A stretch of DNA of 64,000 nucleotides from Novosphingobium taihuense (GTDB taxonomy: Bacteria > Pseudomonadota > Alphaproteobacteria > Sphingomonadales > Sphingomonadaceae): NCBI RefSeq assembly GCF_007830315.1, contig NZ_VLKJ01000012.1:1-64000 (forward strand). The letters are read 5' to 3'. Below the pieces are notes generated by a model, which searched no databases, was not told where the DNA came from, and saw only the letters and a list, made by a program, of their open reading frames with translations. Within the stretch, counting starts at the first letter, position 1. Each line of letters opens with the position of its first letter. The translations under genes and the position numbers were made by a program. Shown here one piece after another: positions 54,699 through 63,331 of this stretch.

Positions 54699-55444
54699 CG
54701 ATCGCCCGCGCGCTCGCCAGGTGCTCGCAAAAGGTTCGCCCTTTGCTTCGTAGCAGCCTTGCGGCGGCCATCTGTCTTGGGCTCTTAATCCCGGTGGCGG
54801 CAGTGCAGGCCTATCAGGTTTCACCGATGATCTACGACCTCAAGCCTGCCGGTGCAGGAGCGGCCACGATCATCCGCGTGCGCAACGACGGTGAAAAACC
54901 TCTGACCATCGAGCTCGAGGTGGAGAAGCGCTCGTTCGATGAAAATGCCGTAGAAAGCCGCACGCCTGCGGACGACGATTTCGTCGTCTTCCCGCTGCAG
55001 GCGGTGGTGCAGCCTGGCAAGGTCCAGGCCGTGCGCGTGCAATACGTCGGGAAGGCCGATCTCAAGCAATCGGAGACCTACCTCGTCACGGTAAAGCAGG
55101 TGCCGGTTGCGTTGCCGGACCAGAAGGAATCCGGTGTTCAGATGGTCTTCAATTTTTCGACCATGGCCAGCATCGTGCCTGAAGGTGCCAAGCCCGAAGT
55201 CGAACTGGTTTCTTCGGTGCGCGACGCCAAGGGGCTTGAGCTGCGGCTGCGTAACAGCGGTTCCCGCTACGCCAATCTCGTTTCTTCAAAAGTGATGATC
55301 GGCGGCAAGCCGCTATCTGACGAAGCCTGGCGAGGGGCGCTGCGTACTGTCTGGCTTTTCCCTGGCAAGGACCGGGTCATTCGCATTGCGGATGTGCCAG
55401 CCAGCGGCGAGATCGCGTTCGAATACGCAGATCCGACCGCTTGA
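54695..55444 (+). CDS. Periplasmic pilus chaperone (PapD/CsuC type)
   Basis: 249 residues; signal peptide ending near VQAYQV, then two immunoglobulin-like domains. Domain 1 has IIRVRNDGEKPLTIELEVEKRS and VQAVRVQYVG, where the basic residues anchor subunit C-termini. It holds pilins as they fold and passes them to the usher encoded next. Confidence 0.9.
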   Translation: MTIARALARCSQKVRPLLRSSLAAAICLGLLIPVAAVQAYQVSPMIYDLKPAGAGAATIIRVRNDGEKPLTIELEVEKRSFDENAVESRTPADDDFVVFPLQAVVQPGKVQAVRVQYVGKADLKQSETYLVTVKQVPVALPDQKESGVQMVFNFSTMASIVPEGAKPEVELVSSVRDAKGLELRLRNSGSRYANLVSSKVMIGGKPLSDEAWRGALRTVWLFPGKDRVIRIADVPASGEIAFEYADPTA

Positions 55445-55474
55445 TAGCACACTGAAAGCTGGTCTGGACATCTG

Positions 55475-57964
55475 GTGATCACCACGTCTCCCTCCAAGAA
55501 ATGTGACCTTCGCGCGCTCTTGCTTCTGAGCGCGGCGTCGGCTGCGTTTTTCGGGGCGACAGCGGCGCACGCCCAGCCAGAGGATGCCCTTTCTGCGCAA
55601 TCGCCCGCTTCTCGGCTCACCATCCCGCTCATCTACGAGGGGGTGTATCGTGGCGATGTTCCTGTTGCGATAGAGGGCGACCGCGTCGCGGTCTGGACCA
55701 GTCAGTTCATCAGCCTCTTGGGGCCGCAGATATCGCCGGAGATGCGTGATCTGCTGATAAGTTCGGCAACGTCACCGGTCTCGATCGACATTGCCGTGCT
55801 CAATCGGCTAGGCATTGACGTGCGCTTTGACAGCGAAACGCTGGAACTGCACGTCTCTGTTCCGCTCGATGCGCAAGGCCGGATGGCACTATCCGCCGAC
55901 GCAGGCCAAGGCTGGGACGAGCGTGACTTCCTGCCCTCGGCCGGTTTCTCCGCCAGTGCTACGCTGTTGCTTTCGCAGCGGCATGTCTGGCAGTCGCCCT
56001 CAGAGCCCGATGGGTTCAAGCCGGTTCAGGCCAGCGCCGACCTAGCCGCCAACATCGGCGGCGCGTCGGGTGTGTTCCTGTTCAGCCAGCACACCTATGA
56101 TGGCGCCACCCGCAAGCTCCGGCGCGGCAACAGCCAGCTGGTCTTCGATCTGGCTGACAAGGCCGTGCGAACCACCATCGGCGATGTCGCCCCGCAGCCG
56201 GTAGGGTTTCAGACGGCACCGCTGATCGGCGGCATCAGCGTTCAGCGTGCCTGGAACGAACTGCAGCCGCTGCGCAACATCCGTCCTTCGGGCCAGACCA
56301 GCTTCGTGCTCGATCGCCCTTCGACCATCGATGTCGTGGTCAATGGAGCGGTGGTCCGCTCGCTTCAGTTGCAGCCGGGCAAGTATGATCTCAACGACCT
56401 GCCGTTCCTGAATGGGCTCAACCAGGTCGAGCTTTACGTGCAAGACGAACAGGGCCGCCGACTGCTGACCTCGTTCTCGCAGTTCTACACCGCCCAATTG
56501 CTTGCCAAGGGCCTTCTCGACTTCAACTTCACCGCGGGGTTGCTGGAAAACCTGTCGGGCCTTGGCGCACGGTACCGGTCGTCATCACCCGGCGTTAGCG
56601 GCTGGGTGCGCTACGGGCTGAGCAATCAGTTGACGCTGGGCGGCAACTTCCAGGTCGGCAAGGACATGGCGATGGGCGGTGTCGAAGGCGTCTTCGCCAC
56701 CGGCCTCGGCTCCTTCTCGGGTCTCGCCAGCTTCAGCCGGGCCAAGGGCCGCACCGGTCGGGCCTTCCTCCTTGGTTACGAAAGCCAGTTCGGCGATCTC
56801 GGCCCATTCCATCAAGTGCGCCTCAATGTCGACTGGCGCGCTACCAGCCGCGATTTTGCGCAATTGGACCAGCTCTTCACCAACCCCGTGAAGTCGCTCT
56901 TACAGGCCCGCGCAACGGCAAATCTGGCGGGCGGTTTCAGCGGTGGGATAAGCTACATTCGTTCCGTCGGCCGAGGCAACGAACCAGACCGCCGACAGGC
57001 CTCGGTGCAACTGCGCAAATCCTGGGGCCGCTTCGACCTTACCGGCAGCTATGATCGCATAGACACCAGCAACGCAAAGCGCGACGATCGTCTGCTCGTC
57101 ACCGCGACGATGCGGCTCGGGCGCTCTCAGGACCTGCGAACCAGCTTCGACAGCCGCGGTAACACGGCCCGCGTGGAATACGCCCGCTTCGCACGCGATG
57201 AAATAGGAACCATTGGCATCCGTGCGGGGGTGGAGCGCACCGATGGCAGCGCCAACGCGACAGGCCAGGCCATCTTCAACGGCCATGACGTTCGTCTGGG
57301 CCTGGACCACCGCATCTTCCACTCCAGTGGTCTTGGCGGTGGCACCAGTCAGGAAACGCAGTATACCGTTGCCACGCAGATCGCGACCGCAGGTGGCAAA
57401 GTGGCCTTTGGGCGGCCGGTTGGCCCGCGCTTTGCCATCGTCTCTCCGCATCCGACGCTGCGTGGCTCCAAGCTCAGCGTAAGCGACGGTGCCTTGCGCG
57501 ATCACCCGCAGGCGCAAGCCAAGGCGGGACGTCCCGCTCTTGTCGGTCTTGGCTCACCCTACGTGCCCAGCCGGATCAAGGTCGATGTGGACCGTCTGCC
57601 TGCCGGGTACGACATCGGTCCGGGCGAGTACCAGATGAAGCCTGCGCCGGTTTCAGGCTTTGCGGTGACCGTCGGCTCGGATGCGTCGCGTGTGGTGATG
57701 GGCGTAGCGCTGGACTCCAACGGCCAGCCTCTGGCGCAGCTAGGCGGAACGCTGGTCTCGCTAGACCGGCCGAACGACGCCCCCATCCTTGTGTTCACAA
57801 ATCGCAATGGCCGCTTCGTCGCCACCGGGCTCGCTCCGGGCCGTTACGAACTGCGCTTTGGCGACAATGGCGCCTGGCGCATTCCGGTTGTCGTGCCGAA
57901 GGACGGCGAAAACACGATTGCGCTTGGACAGTTGCAACTTCGTCCAGGAAAGGCTTCGCGATGA
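55475..57964 (+). CDS. Outer-membrane usher (FimD/CsuD type)
   Basis: 829 residues: signal peptide ending near AAHAQP, N-terminal chaperone-binding domain, 24-strand barrel, middle plug (PSTIDVVVNGAVVRSLQLQPGKYDLNDLPFLNGLNQVELYVQDEQGR, read in parts) and C-terminal domains (APGRYELRFGDNGAW). It exports and assembles pilins. Start is GTG 55475 with a weak ribosome site. Overlaps the tip gene by four bases. Confidence 0.92.
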   Translation: MITTSPSKKCDLRALLLLSAASAAFFGATAAHAQPEDALSAQSPASRLTIPLIYEGVYRGDVPVAIEGDRVAVWTSQFISLLGPQISPEMRDLLISSATSPVSIDIAVLNRLGIDVRFDSETLELHVSVPLDAQGRMALSADAGQGWDERDFLPSAGFSASATLLLSQRHVWQSPSEPDGFKPVQASADLAANIGGASGVFLFSQHTYDGATRKLRRGNSQLVFDLADKAVRTTIGDVAPQPVGFQTAPLIGGISVQRAWNELQPLRNIRPSGQTSFVLDRPSTIDVVVNGAVVRSLQLQPGKYDLNDLPFLNGLNQVELYVQDEQGRRLLTSFSQFYTAQLLAKGLLDFNFTAGLLENLSGLGARYRSSSPGVSGWVRYGLSNQLTLGGNFQVGKDMAMGGVEGVFATGLGSFSGLASFSRAKGRTGRAFLLGYESQFGDLGPFHQVRLNVDWRATSRDFAQLDQLFTNPVKSLLQARATANLAGGFSGGISYIRSVGRGNEPDRRQASVQLRKSWGRFDLTGSYDRIDTSNAKRDDRLLVTATMRLGRSQDLRTSFDSRGNTARVEYARFARDEIGTIGIRAGVERTDGSANATGQAIFNGHDVRLGLDHRIFHSSGLGGGTSQETQYTVATQIATAGGKVAFGRPVGPRFAIVSPHPTLRGSKLSVSDGALRDHPQAQAKAGRPALVGLGSPYVPSRIKVDVDRLPAGYDIGPGEYQMKPAPVSGFAVTVGSDASRVVMGVALDSNGQPLAQLGGTLVSLDRPNDAPILVFTNRNGRFVATGLAPGRYELRFGDNGAWRIPVVVPKDGENTIALGQLQLRPGKASR

Positions 57965-58863
57965 TGGCAAGTGTCCGGCGGCTGTCGGGGCTTCTTGCGG
58001 CAGCCTTCGTTGCGCTGCTCGTGTCTGTGCCGGCCCATGCCGCCTGCAACGGCGCATTGACGGCGGGAACGCCACCCAGCGTCAGCTATGATCCGTTTTC
58101 CGGAGAGGCAACCGTCACCGCAACGGTAACCACAAACCGGACCGGATCCTGCGCGCCGGGCCTCAACATTACCGGATCGGGAACATCACCCAACCGGGTC
58201 GTGACGTCGTCGGGATCGACCCTCGCCTACACGATCAACAATCCGGGCGGTTCGATCTATCAGAACAGTTCAACGGCTTTTCTTGGCATCACTTCTGCCA
58301 ACAATCAGTCGGTCCAACAGACACTGACCTTCAAGATAGCCGCATCGCAGGTCGTCAACGCAGGCACTTATACCGATACCATCACGATCCGGTTCGTCGA
58401 TAACGGGACGCTCATGTCGGCGCAGAGTGGACAGGTGACAACCCTGACCATGCTGGTGACCGTTACCGTGCCGAGCAAGAGCCAGGTCAATATTGCCGGT
58501 AGTTCCGGAACCTTCGGCACATTTGCGATCACCACGCTCGACTTTGGCGAACTGGCGCAGAACGCCGTGCGCAACGCGTTCGTGCAGGTGCGATCGACTG
58601 CAGCCGTCAGTATAACCGTTACCAGCGTGAACTCGGGCAGCCTGAAGCGTATCGGCACGACCTTCCAGTCGACGGTCGCTTATTCTCTCTCGCTGAATAG
58701 CACTGCGCTCAACCTGTCTACCGGCCCAAAGTCGATCAACGTCAACCCAGCCCGCACGATTGACGGCACGAACCTGCCGCTGGCCATCACTTTGACCGGG
58801 GCCACGACGGGTTTGCCCGCCGGAACCTATCAGGATGTGCTCACCGTCGACGTCGTGCCCTGA
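57961..58863 (+). CDS. Two-domain pilus tip adhesin (CsuE-like)
   Basis: 300 residues with a signal peptide ending near PAHAAC and two SCPU domains: one to about 165 (NAGTYTDTITIRFV), one after it (TLDFGELAQNAV, AGTYQDVLTVDVVP). Being the last gene and having two domains fits the tip adhesin of Csu pili, which binds abiotic surfaces. Confidence 0.85.
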   Translation: MMASVRRLSGLLAAAFVALLVSVPAHAACNGALTAGTPPSVSYDPFSGEATVTATVTTNRTGSCAPGLNITGSGTSPNRVVTSSGSTLAYTINNPGGSIYQNSSTAFLGITSANNQSVQQTLTFKIAASQVVNAGTYTDTITIRFVDNGTLMSAQSGQVTTLTMLVTVTVPSKSQVNIAGSSGTFGTFAITTLDFGELAQNAVRNAFVQVRSTAAVSITVTSVNSGSLKRIGTTFQSTVAYSLSLNSTALNLSTGPKSINVNPARTIDGTNLPLAITLTGATTGLPAGTYQDVLTVDVVP

Positions 58864-58952
58864 TCACTAAGCAGTTTTCCGCAGCCTCTGACTAAGCTGT
58901 CGAGCAGGTCTTCCGCGTAGACAAGCCTTCGTCTTACGAAGGAGTGTGCGTC

Positions 58953-59180
58953 GTGCGCCTGATCCCGCTTCTGCTGCTAGGCGTGACATGCGCGCCGTCG
59001 GTTGCGTACGCTGATACTATCGCGATTGTCGTGAGGGTAGAGGTGCCGGTCGTCTGCAAGCTGGTTGCTGACGGCCGCTTCAACTGTAACCGCAAAGGGA
59101 TGCCCCCTGCTTCCGAGCTTATCGTCAAGCCGGAACTGCAGGCAGGGCAGGGCGTCATCGTCAGGTCGATCGCTCCTTAG
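58953..59180 (+). CDS. Small secreted protein, unknown
   Basis: About 75 residues from GTG 58953, eight bases after AAGGAG (an earlier GTG at 58944 is worse placed). A hydrophobic leader (RLIPLLLLGVTCAPSVAYA) precedes a 50-residue mature part with two cysteines (VVCKLVADGRFNCNRKG). It follows the pilus operon and may be expressed with it. No family recognised. Confidence 0.55.
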   Translation: MRLIPLLLLGVTCAPSVAYADTIAIVVRVEVPVVCKLVADGRFNCNRKGMPPASELIVKPELQAGQGVIVRSIAP

Positions 59181-59334
59181 GCTGACATCGCATGATAACG
59201 TAGGCGCCTGCCGGGCGCAGGCCGAAAACTTCTTCATTTGTTGATCCGCGCCCTTGCCTGGGGAATAAAGCCCCGTGGGGAACGTTAGGTGCGGCTGTGT
59301 CTGGATCGGCACAGGCGAATGGAGGGGCGCACAC

Positions 59335-60336
59335 ATGAGAAATGCACTGGTCGCAAGCTCGATACTGGCGGCGGCGACAATGTCTGCGAATGTTGCCGCT
59401 GCGCAGGAAGCGCCGCCTGCGAACGCGGCGGAAGATCCGGGCGTGTGGCGTGCAAGCGTCGGCGTGAACTACTCTGAAGGCGACTATGGCGACACGCAAT
59501 CGACCAAGGTCGTCTCTGCACCGGTTGCGCTCAAGTATCGCAAAGGCGGCTTCTCGATCCGTGTCTCGGTGCCGTGGGTCCACATCGACGGTCCGGGAAG
59601 CATTCTCGACACGCCGCAGGGGCGCGATGCCGGATTCGGCGATCTTGGCACCACGGGCGATGATGGCGGGAGCAGTGGCGGGAGTGACGACTCTTCAAGT
59701 TCAGGATCGGGAAGTTCAGGTTCGAACTCCGGTTCGGACAGTTCTGGCTCGGGTGGCTCAGGCTCCGGCGGTTCCGGATCTTCTGGCGGCGATGACGACA
59801 GTGGCAGCGGCGGAGTGATCGTGCCGCCGTCGCCCGGTACTGCGCTGTCCAACAGCCGTGGCGGACTGGGCGATGTCTCGGTGGCACTAGGCTACTCGCT
59901 CGAGCTTGGCCGGTCGACCTGGTTCGATCTCGGCACGCGGCTCAAGCTGCCAACGGCATCGCGGAGCAAACGGCTCGGCACAGGCAAGGCTGACGTGACC
60001 GTGAGCGGTGATCTGGTGCAGGACATTGGCCGGTTCAGCCTCTTTGCCGGAGCGCGCTACCGTTTCCTCGGCAAGCCGGCCGGATCGACCTTGCGCGATA
60101 CATGGGGCGCGGGCGGCGGCGTGAGCTATCGTCTGCCCGGTGGCACGATAGTGGGCGCAGACTATGACTGGCAGGAATCGGCAACGCCTGGTCGCATTGC
60201 CAGCAGCGAGGCGACCGGCTGGGTCAACTTCGGCCTCACGCGCAAGCTGCGCCTGCAGGTGTTCGGTTCGACCGGATTCAACGCTCGCAGCACTGATTTT
60301 GCAGGCGGTCTCTCTTTGAGCTGGCGCCTGAACTGA
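59335..60336 (+). CDS. Outer-membrane barrel with Ser/Gly/Asp-rich insert
   Basis: 333 residues: signal peptide ending near VAAAQE, amphipathic strands (WRASVGVNYSEGDYGD, GFSIRVSVPWVHIDG), then about 55 residues of almost only Ser, Gly and Asp (59665-59820), then more strands ending GLSLSWRLN. The insert would sit in a surface loop. Acid-rich Ser/Gly repeats may bind Ca or simply space the loop. The part outside the insert resembles small transporter-type barrels. Confidence 0.75.
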   Translation: MRNALVASSILAAATMSANVAAAQEAPPANAAEDPGVWRASVGVNYSEGDYGDTQSTKVVSAPVALKYRKGGFSIRVSVPWVHIDGPGSILDTPQGRDAGFGDLGTTGDDGGSSGGSDDSSSSGSGSSGSNSGSDSSGSGGSGSGGSGSSGGDDDSGSGGVIVPPSPGTALSNSRGGLGDVSVALGYSLELGRSTWFDLGTRLKLPTASRSKRLGTGKADVTVSGDLVQDIGRFSLFAGARYRFLGKPAGSTLRDTWGAGGGVSYRLPGGTIVGADYDWQESATPGRIASSEATGWVNFGLTRKLRLQVFGSTGFNARSTDFAGGLSLSWRLN

Positions 60337-60423
60337 TGCGACCGAAAAGAATTTTGGCAGGGAAGGAATAAGCTCGAACAGCCGTCGTTGTCGCCCCGAT
60401 TGGATGGAAAGGGGTGACCAACG

Positions 60424-61548
60424 ATGCTGCAGGACCTGCGAACGCTCAAAAGCTTGCTGGGCACAGATGGCGAGCGATCCGCCGACATCTTGCGTAAGGG
60501 GCGATTGCTGCGCGAAGACCGGCGTGAGGCGGCCAAGCGGGCTTTCACCACGCGCCGGGTCGATCTGGAACTGGCGACGCGGTTACGCTCCGATCTGCGG
60601 CCGCGCGCCGGAGATCTCGTTCTCGCCCGCGTGATCCAGCTCGGCCAGCACCAGAAGCTTGAATCGCCGCACGGTCGCCGCGCCCAGCTTTATGAAGGCG
60701 ACGAAATCATCGTCTCCTATGGCGAGCGCTACGCACCAGACCAGTTCGAGGCCATTGTGCCCGAGGACCTTTCAGCCTGCGATCTGGTTGCCGGAGGAGG
60801 CGTTGCGGGCACGGTAATCAGCCGCCACGCGAAGATTCGCGCCGCGACCCGCATCGAACCTGTCGGCCTGCTCGCCGATGACGCTGGCAAGGTGCTCAAT
60901 CTCGCGCGGTTCGGGCTTCCACGTCTGACCGCCAAGGCGGCGCTGCCTCCGGTGGTGGCGGTTGTCGGGACCTCCATGAATGCCGGGAAGACCACTGCTG
61001 CAGCAGGACTGATCCACGGACTGTCGCGTGCAGGTCTTACGGTTGCCGCGACCAAGGTGACCGGTACCGGCTCCGGCGGTGATCTGTGGACCATGCTTGA
61101 TGCAGGTGCCCGCTCGGTGCTCGATTTTACCGACCATGGCCACGCCTCTACTGCGGGGCTCGGTCACGACCGGATCGAAAGCGTGGCGCTGTCACTCATT
61201 GCGCACAGCGCGGCCGAAAAGCCGGACGTGGTCGTGGTGGAAGTGGCGGATGGACTTCTCCAGCGCGAGACCGGCGCCCTGCTGCGATCGCCACGCTTGC
61301 GAGATGTTCTCCATGGCGTGCTGTTTGCCGCAGGCGATGCCATGGGGGCTGTAGCTGGACACCAGTGGCTGCTCGACGCGGGGCACAGGGTGCTCGGTGT
61401 TTCCGGTCTGCTCAGCGCGTCGCCGCTGGCGCAGCGCGAGGCCGAAGCGGCGCTGGGGCGGCAGGTTCTTTCGCTCGCCGATCTGCGCGATGCGGTCACT
61501 GCGCCGAAGATCTGCTTTGCTGGCGGAGAGGTCTCGTGCGTCGCCTGA
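60424..61548 (+). CDS. P-loop NTPase of unknown role (DUF1611/BioD-like)
   Basis: 374 residues. The N-terminal half (about 1-165) has a beta-rich region (GDLVLARVIQLGQHQKLESPHGRR, LYEGDEIIVSYGERY). The C-terminal half is a P-loop domain starting VVAVVGTSMNAGKTTAAAGLIHGL, with VAATKVTGTGSGGDLWTMLDAG and VVVVEVADGLLQRE, the pattern of dethiobiotin-synthase-like and DUF1611 proteins. Likely cytoplasmic. The next gene starts inside its end, so it heads a coupled operon. Confidence 0.65.
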   Translation: MLQDLRTLKSLLGTDGERSADILRKGRLLREDRREAAKRAFTTRRVDLELATRLRSDLRPRAGDLVLARVIQLGQHQKLESPHGRRAQLYEGDEIIVSYGERYAPDQFEAIVPEDLSACDLVAGGGVAGTVISRHAKIRAATRIEPVGLLADDAGKVLNLARFGLPRLTAKAALPPVVAVVGTSMNAGKTTAAAGLIHGLSRAGLTVAATKVTGTGSGGDLWTMLDAGARSVLDFTDHGHASTAGLGHDRIESVALSLIAHSAAEKPDVVVVEVADGLLQRETGALLRSPRLRDVLHGVLFAAGDAMGAVAGHQWLLDAGHRVLGVSGLLSASPLAQREAEAALGRQVLSLADLRDAVTAPKICFAGGEVSCVA

Positions 61549-62519
61549 CCGCGCGCATTCCCGCGATGCGAATGGCGCTGCCCGTTGCGGTTGCTGCGGC
61601 ACAAGCAGGCGCGACGCTTGTCGGCGCGGCGCTCGTGCATCGCGCCGGGCAAGGGCCTGTCGAGCCTGGAACGATCAGTCTTGCGGTGGCAGCGCTTGTC
61701 TTGACGTTCGCGCTGGAAGTGTTGCGGCGGCGACTATGCGAGGCCATTGGCTGGCAGGAGGTTGCGCAAGTTCGCGCAAGACTGTTCCGACGAGTTCTGC
61801 GGGCTGATCGCGCCGACGTTGCCCGCCAGCGCCACGGCGCAATGCTGCAAGTCTTCGTCGGCGATCTTTCGGCCCGGCGGCAGTGGTGGAGCGATGGCCT
61901 GCCGCGCGCGGTGACCGCGCCGGTGCTGCTCTTTGCCCTGTTGGCTTGGGCGGCGTGGCAATCGCCCGCAATGGCAGGCTGGATCGGCGCGATGCTGGCA
62001 ATGGGCATTGCCAGTGGAGCAGCACTGCTGCGCCCGCTCACCCGAACCGTTCGCGAAGTGCGGCGCGTGCGCGGACGCCTTTCTGCCTTTGCTTCAGACC
62101 GGATTGCCCATGCGGCATCCCAAGCCCCCGCTGCGAACGAGCGTGCCGAAATGCGGCGGCTCAAACGGCGCAGCGATGCGCTCAATCGTGCGGCCTTGCG
62201 CCGCGCCTGGTTCACCGGATCGCTTCGCGGGCTGCCCCACCTCGTGACCAGCCTGATCCTGCTGATCGTGCTGTTGAATGGTGGGCATGTTTCAGGGACC
62301 ATTGTCGTGATCGGCACGGCAGGCCTCGCACTGTCGGACCTCGCCCGGGCGGCAGAACTGTGGATTCCGGCGCGCATTTCCGCTCGTCGTATCCACCGCC
62401 TGATGCGCCTGCCCAATGATCGCAGAGCAGCCACCCCAATCGCCGCGAGTGCCGTCCTGGTCGATTTCGCCACGGCTGCCCGAAGCGCCGAGCCTGAGAG
62501 CAGGGCCAAGAAACCATGA
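61536..62519 (+). CDS. ABC-exporter membrane domain without ATPase
   Basis: 327 residues from GTG 61536 (GGAGAGG just upstream), overlapping the P-loop gene by 13 bases. Several hydrophobic helices (LPVAVAAAQAGATLVGAAL, AVTAPVLLFALLAWAAW, LVTSLILLIVLLNGGHVSG, GTIVVIGTAGLALSDL) and the long cytoplasmic helices QVRARLFRRVLRAD match the type-1 exporter transmembrane fold (CydD/MsbA-like). The chain stops where the ATP-binding domain would begin; no Walker motifs follow in any frame. Genuine half-gene or old truncation; the partner is unknown. Confidence 0.65.
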   Translation: MRRLTARIPAMRMALPVAVAAAQAGATLVGAALVHRAGQGPVEPGTISLAVAALVLTFALEVLRRRLCEAIGWQEVAQVRARLFRRVLRADRADVARQRHGAMLQVFVGDLSARRQWWSDGLPRAVTAPVLLFALLAWAAWQSPAMAGWIGAMLAMGIASGAALLRPLTRTVREVRRVRGRLSAFASDRIAHAASQAPAANERAEMRRLKRRSDALNRAALRRAWFTGSLRGLPHLVTSLILLIVLLNGGHVSGTIVVIGTAGLALSDLARAAELWIPARISARRIHRLMRLPNDRRAATPIAASAVLVDFATAARSAEPESRAKKP

Positions 62520-63331
62520 CTGCGCTTCCCCTCACACCCCTGATGGCGATGCCAATGTCCTTACCGCAATTCCTCACAGTTCCCGGTGGCACCGGACGTA
62601 CCTACTATGCCGTCGCCCCCGAGACCCTGCGACGGGACGCTGTGCCACTGGTCGTTGTCCACGGCATATCGCGCAATGCGGCAGAACTTGCCCTGCGCTT
62701 CGGCGAACTGGCTCAGTTAGCTGGCGTGCCCGTCATCGCGCCGCTTTTCGAGCGCCGCACATTTGGCATGTACCAGCAGGTACTGGACCCTGCCGGTGCA
62801 ACGCCATGCGACGAGGCCCTGTCCGACATTCTGGCCGATGCGTCGAGCCGGTTCGGCTTCGACGCCTCACGGATTGATCTCTTCGGCTTTTCGGGCGGGG
62901 CCCAGTTCGCCCACCGCTATGCCATGCTGCACCCGCAGCGCGTGCGAACCTGCGTTGCTGCAGCTGCAGGGTGGTACACGATGCCGGATCGCCACACCCC
63001 ATGGCCGCTCGGGCTCGCTGACGCGCCAATTGCGATCGAGCGATCGTCGCTGCGGCGGGTCCGTTTCGAGGTCATTGTCGGCGCGCTTGACCGTCAACAG
63101 GACAAGGCGCTGCGCCGCTCTTCAGAAATCGACGCGGTGCAGGGTGTCCACCGCTTGCAGCGTGCCCGTCGCTGGCACCGAGCCATGCGCAAGGCCGGTG
63201 TGCCCGGCAGCCTGACCGTCATCCCCGGCCTCAGCCACGCTTTCGGCGATGCCGTACACCTCGGCATCGTGCCGCTCGTCTTTCAACTGCTCGGCACGAG
63301 CCGGGCCATTCATGAGGAACCCGCAACATGA
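62516..63331 (+). CDS. Alpha/beta hydrolase, depolymerase-like
   Basis: 271 residues with oxyanion-loop motif VVVHGISRNAAE, nucleophile Ser in LFGFSGGAQFAHR, and His in GLSHAFGD near the end, a full triad with an Asp probably in VIVGALDRQQD. No signal peptide. Similar in style to PHB-depolymerase/LpqC-like esterases. Overlaps both neighbours by four bases. Confidence 0.78.
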   Translation: MTALPLTPLMAMPMSLPQFLTVPGGTGRTYYAVAPETLRRDAVPLVVVHGISRNAAELALRFGELAQLAGVPVIAPLFERRTFGMYQQVLDPAGATPCDEALSDILADASSRFGFDASRIDLFGFSGGAQFAHRYAMLHPQRVRTCVAAAAGWYTMPDRHTPWPLGLADAPIAIERSSLRRVRFEVIVGALDRQQDKALRRSSEIDAVQGVHRLQRARRWHRAMRKAGVPGSLTVIPGLSHAFGDAVHLGIVPLVFQLLGTSRAIHEEPAT

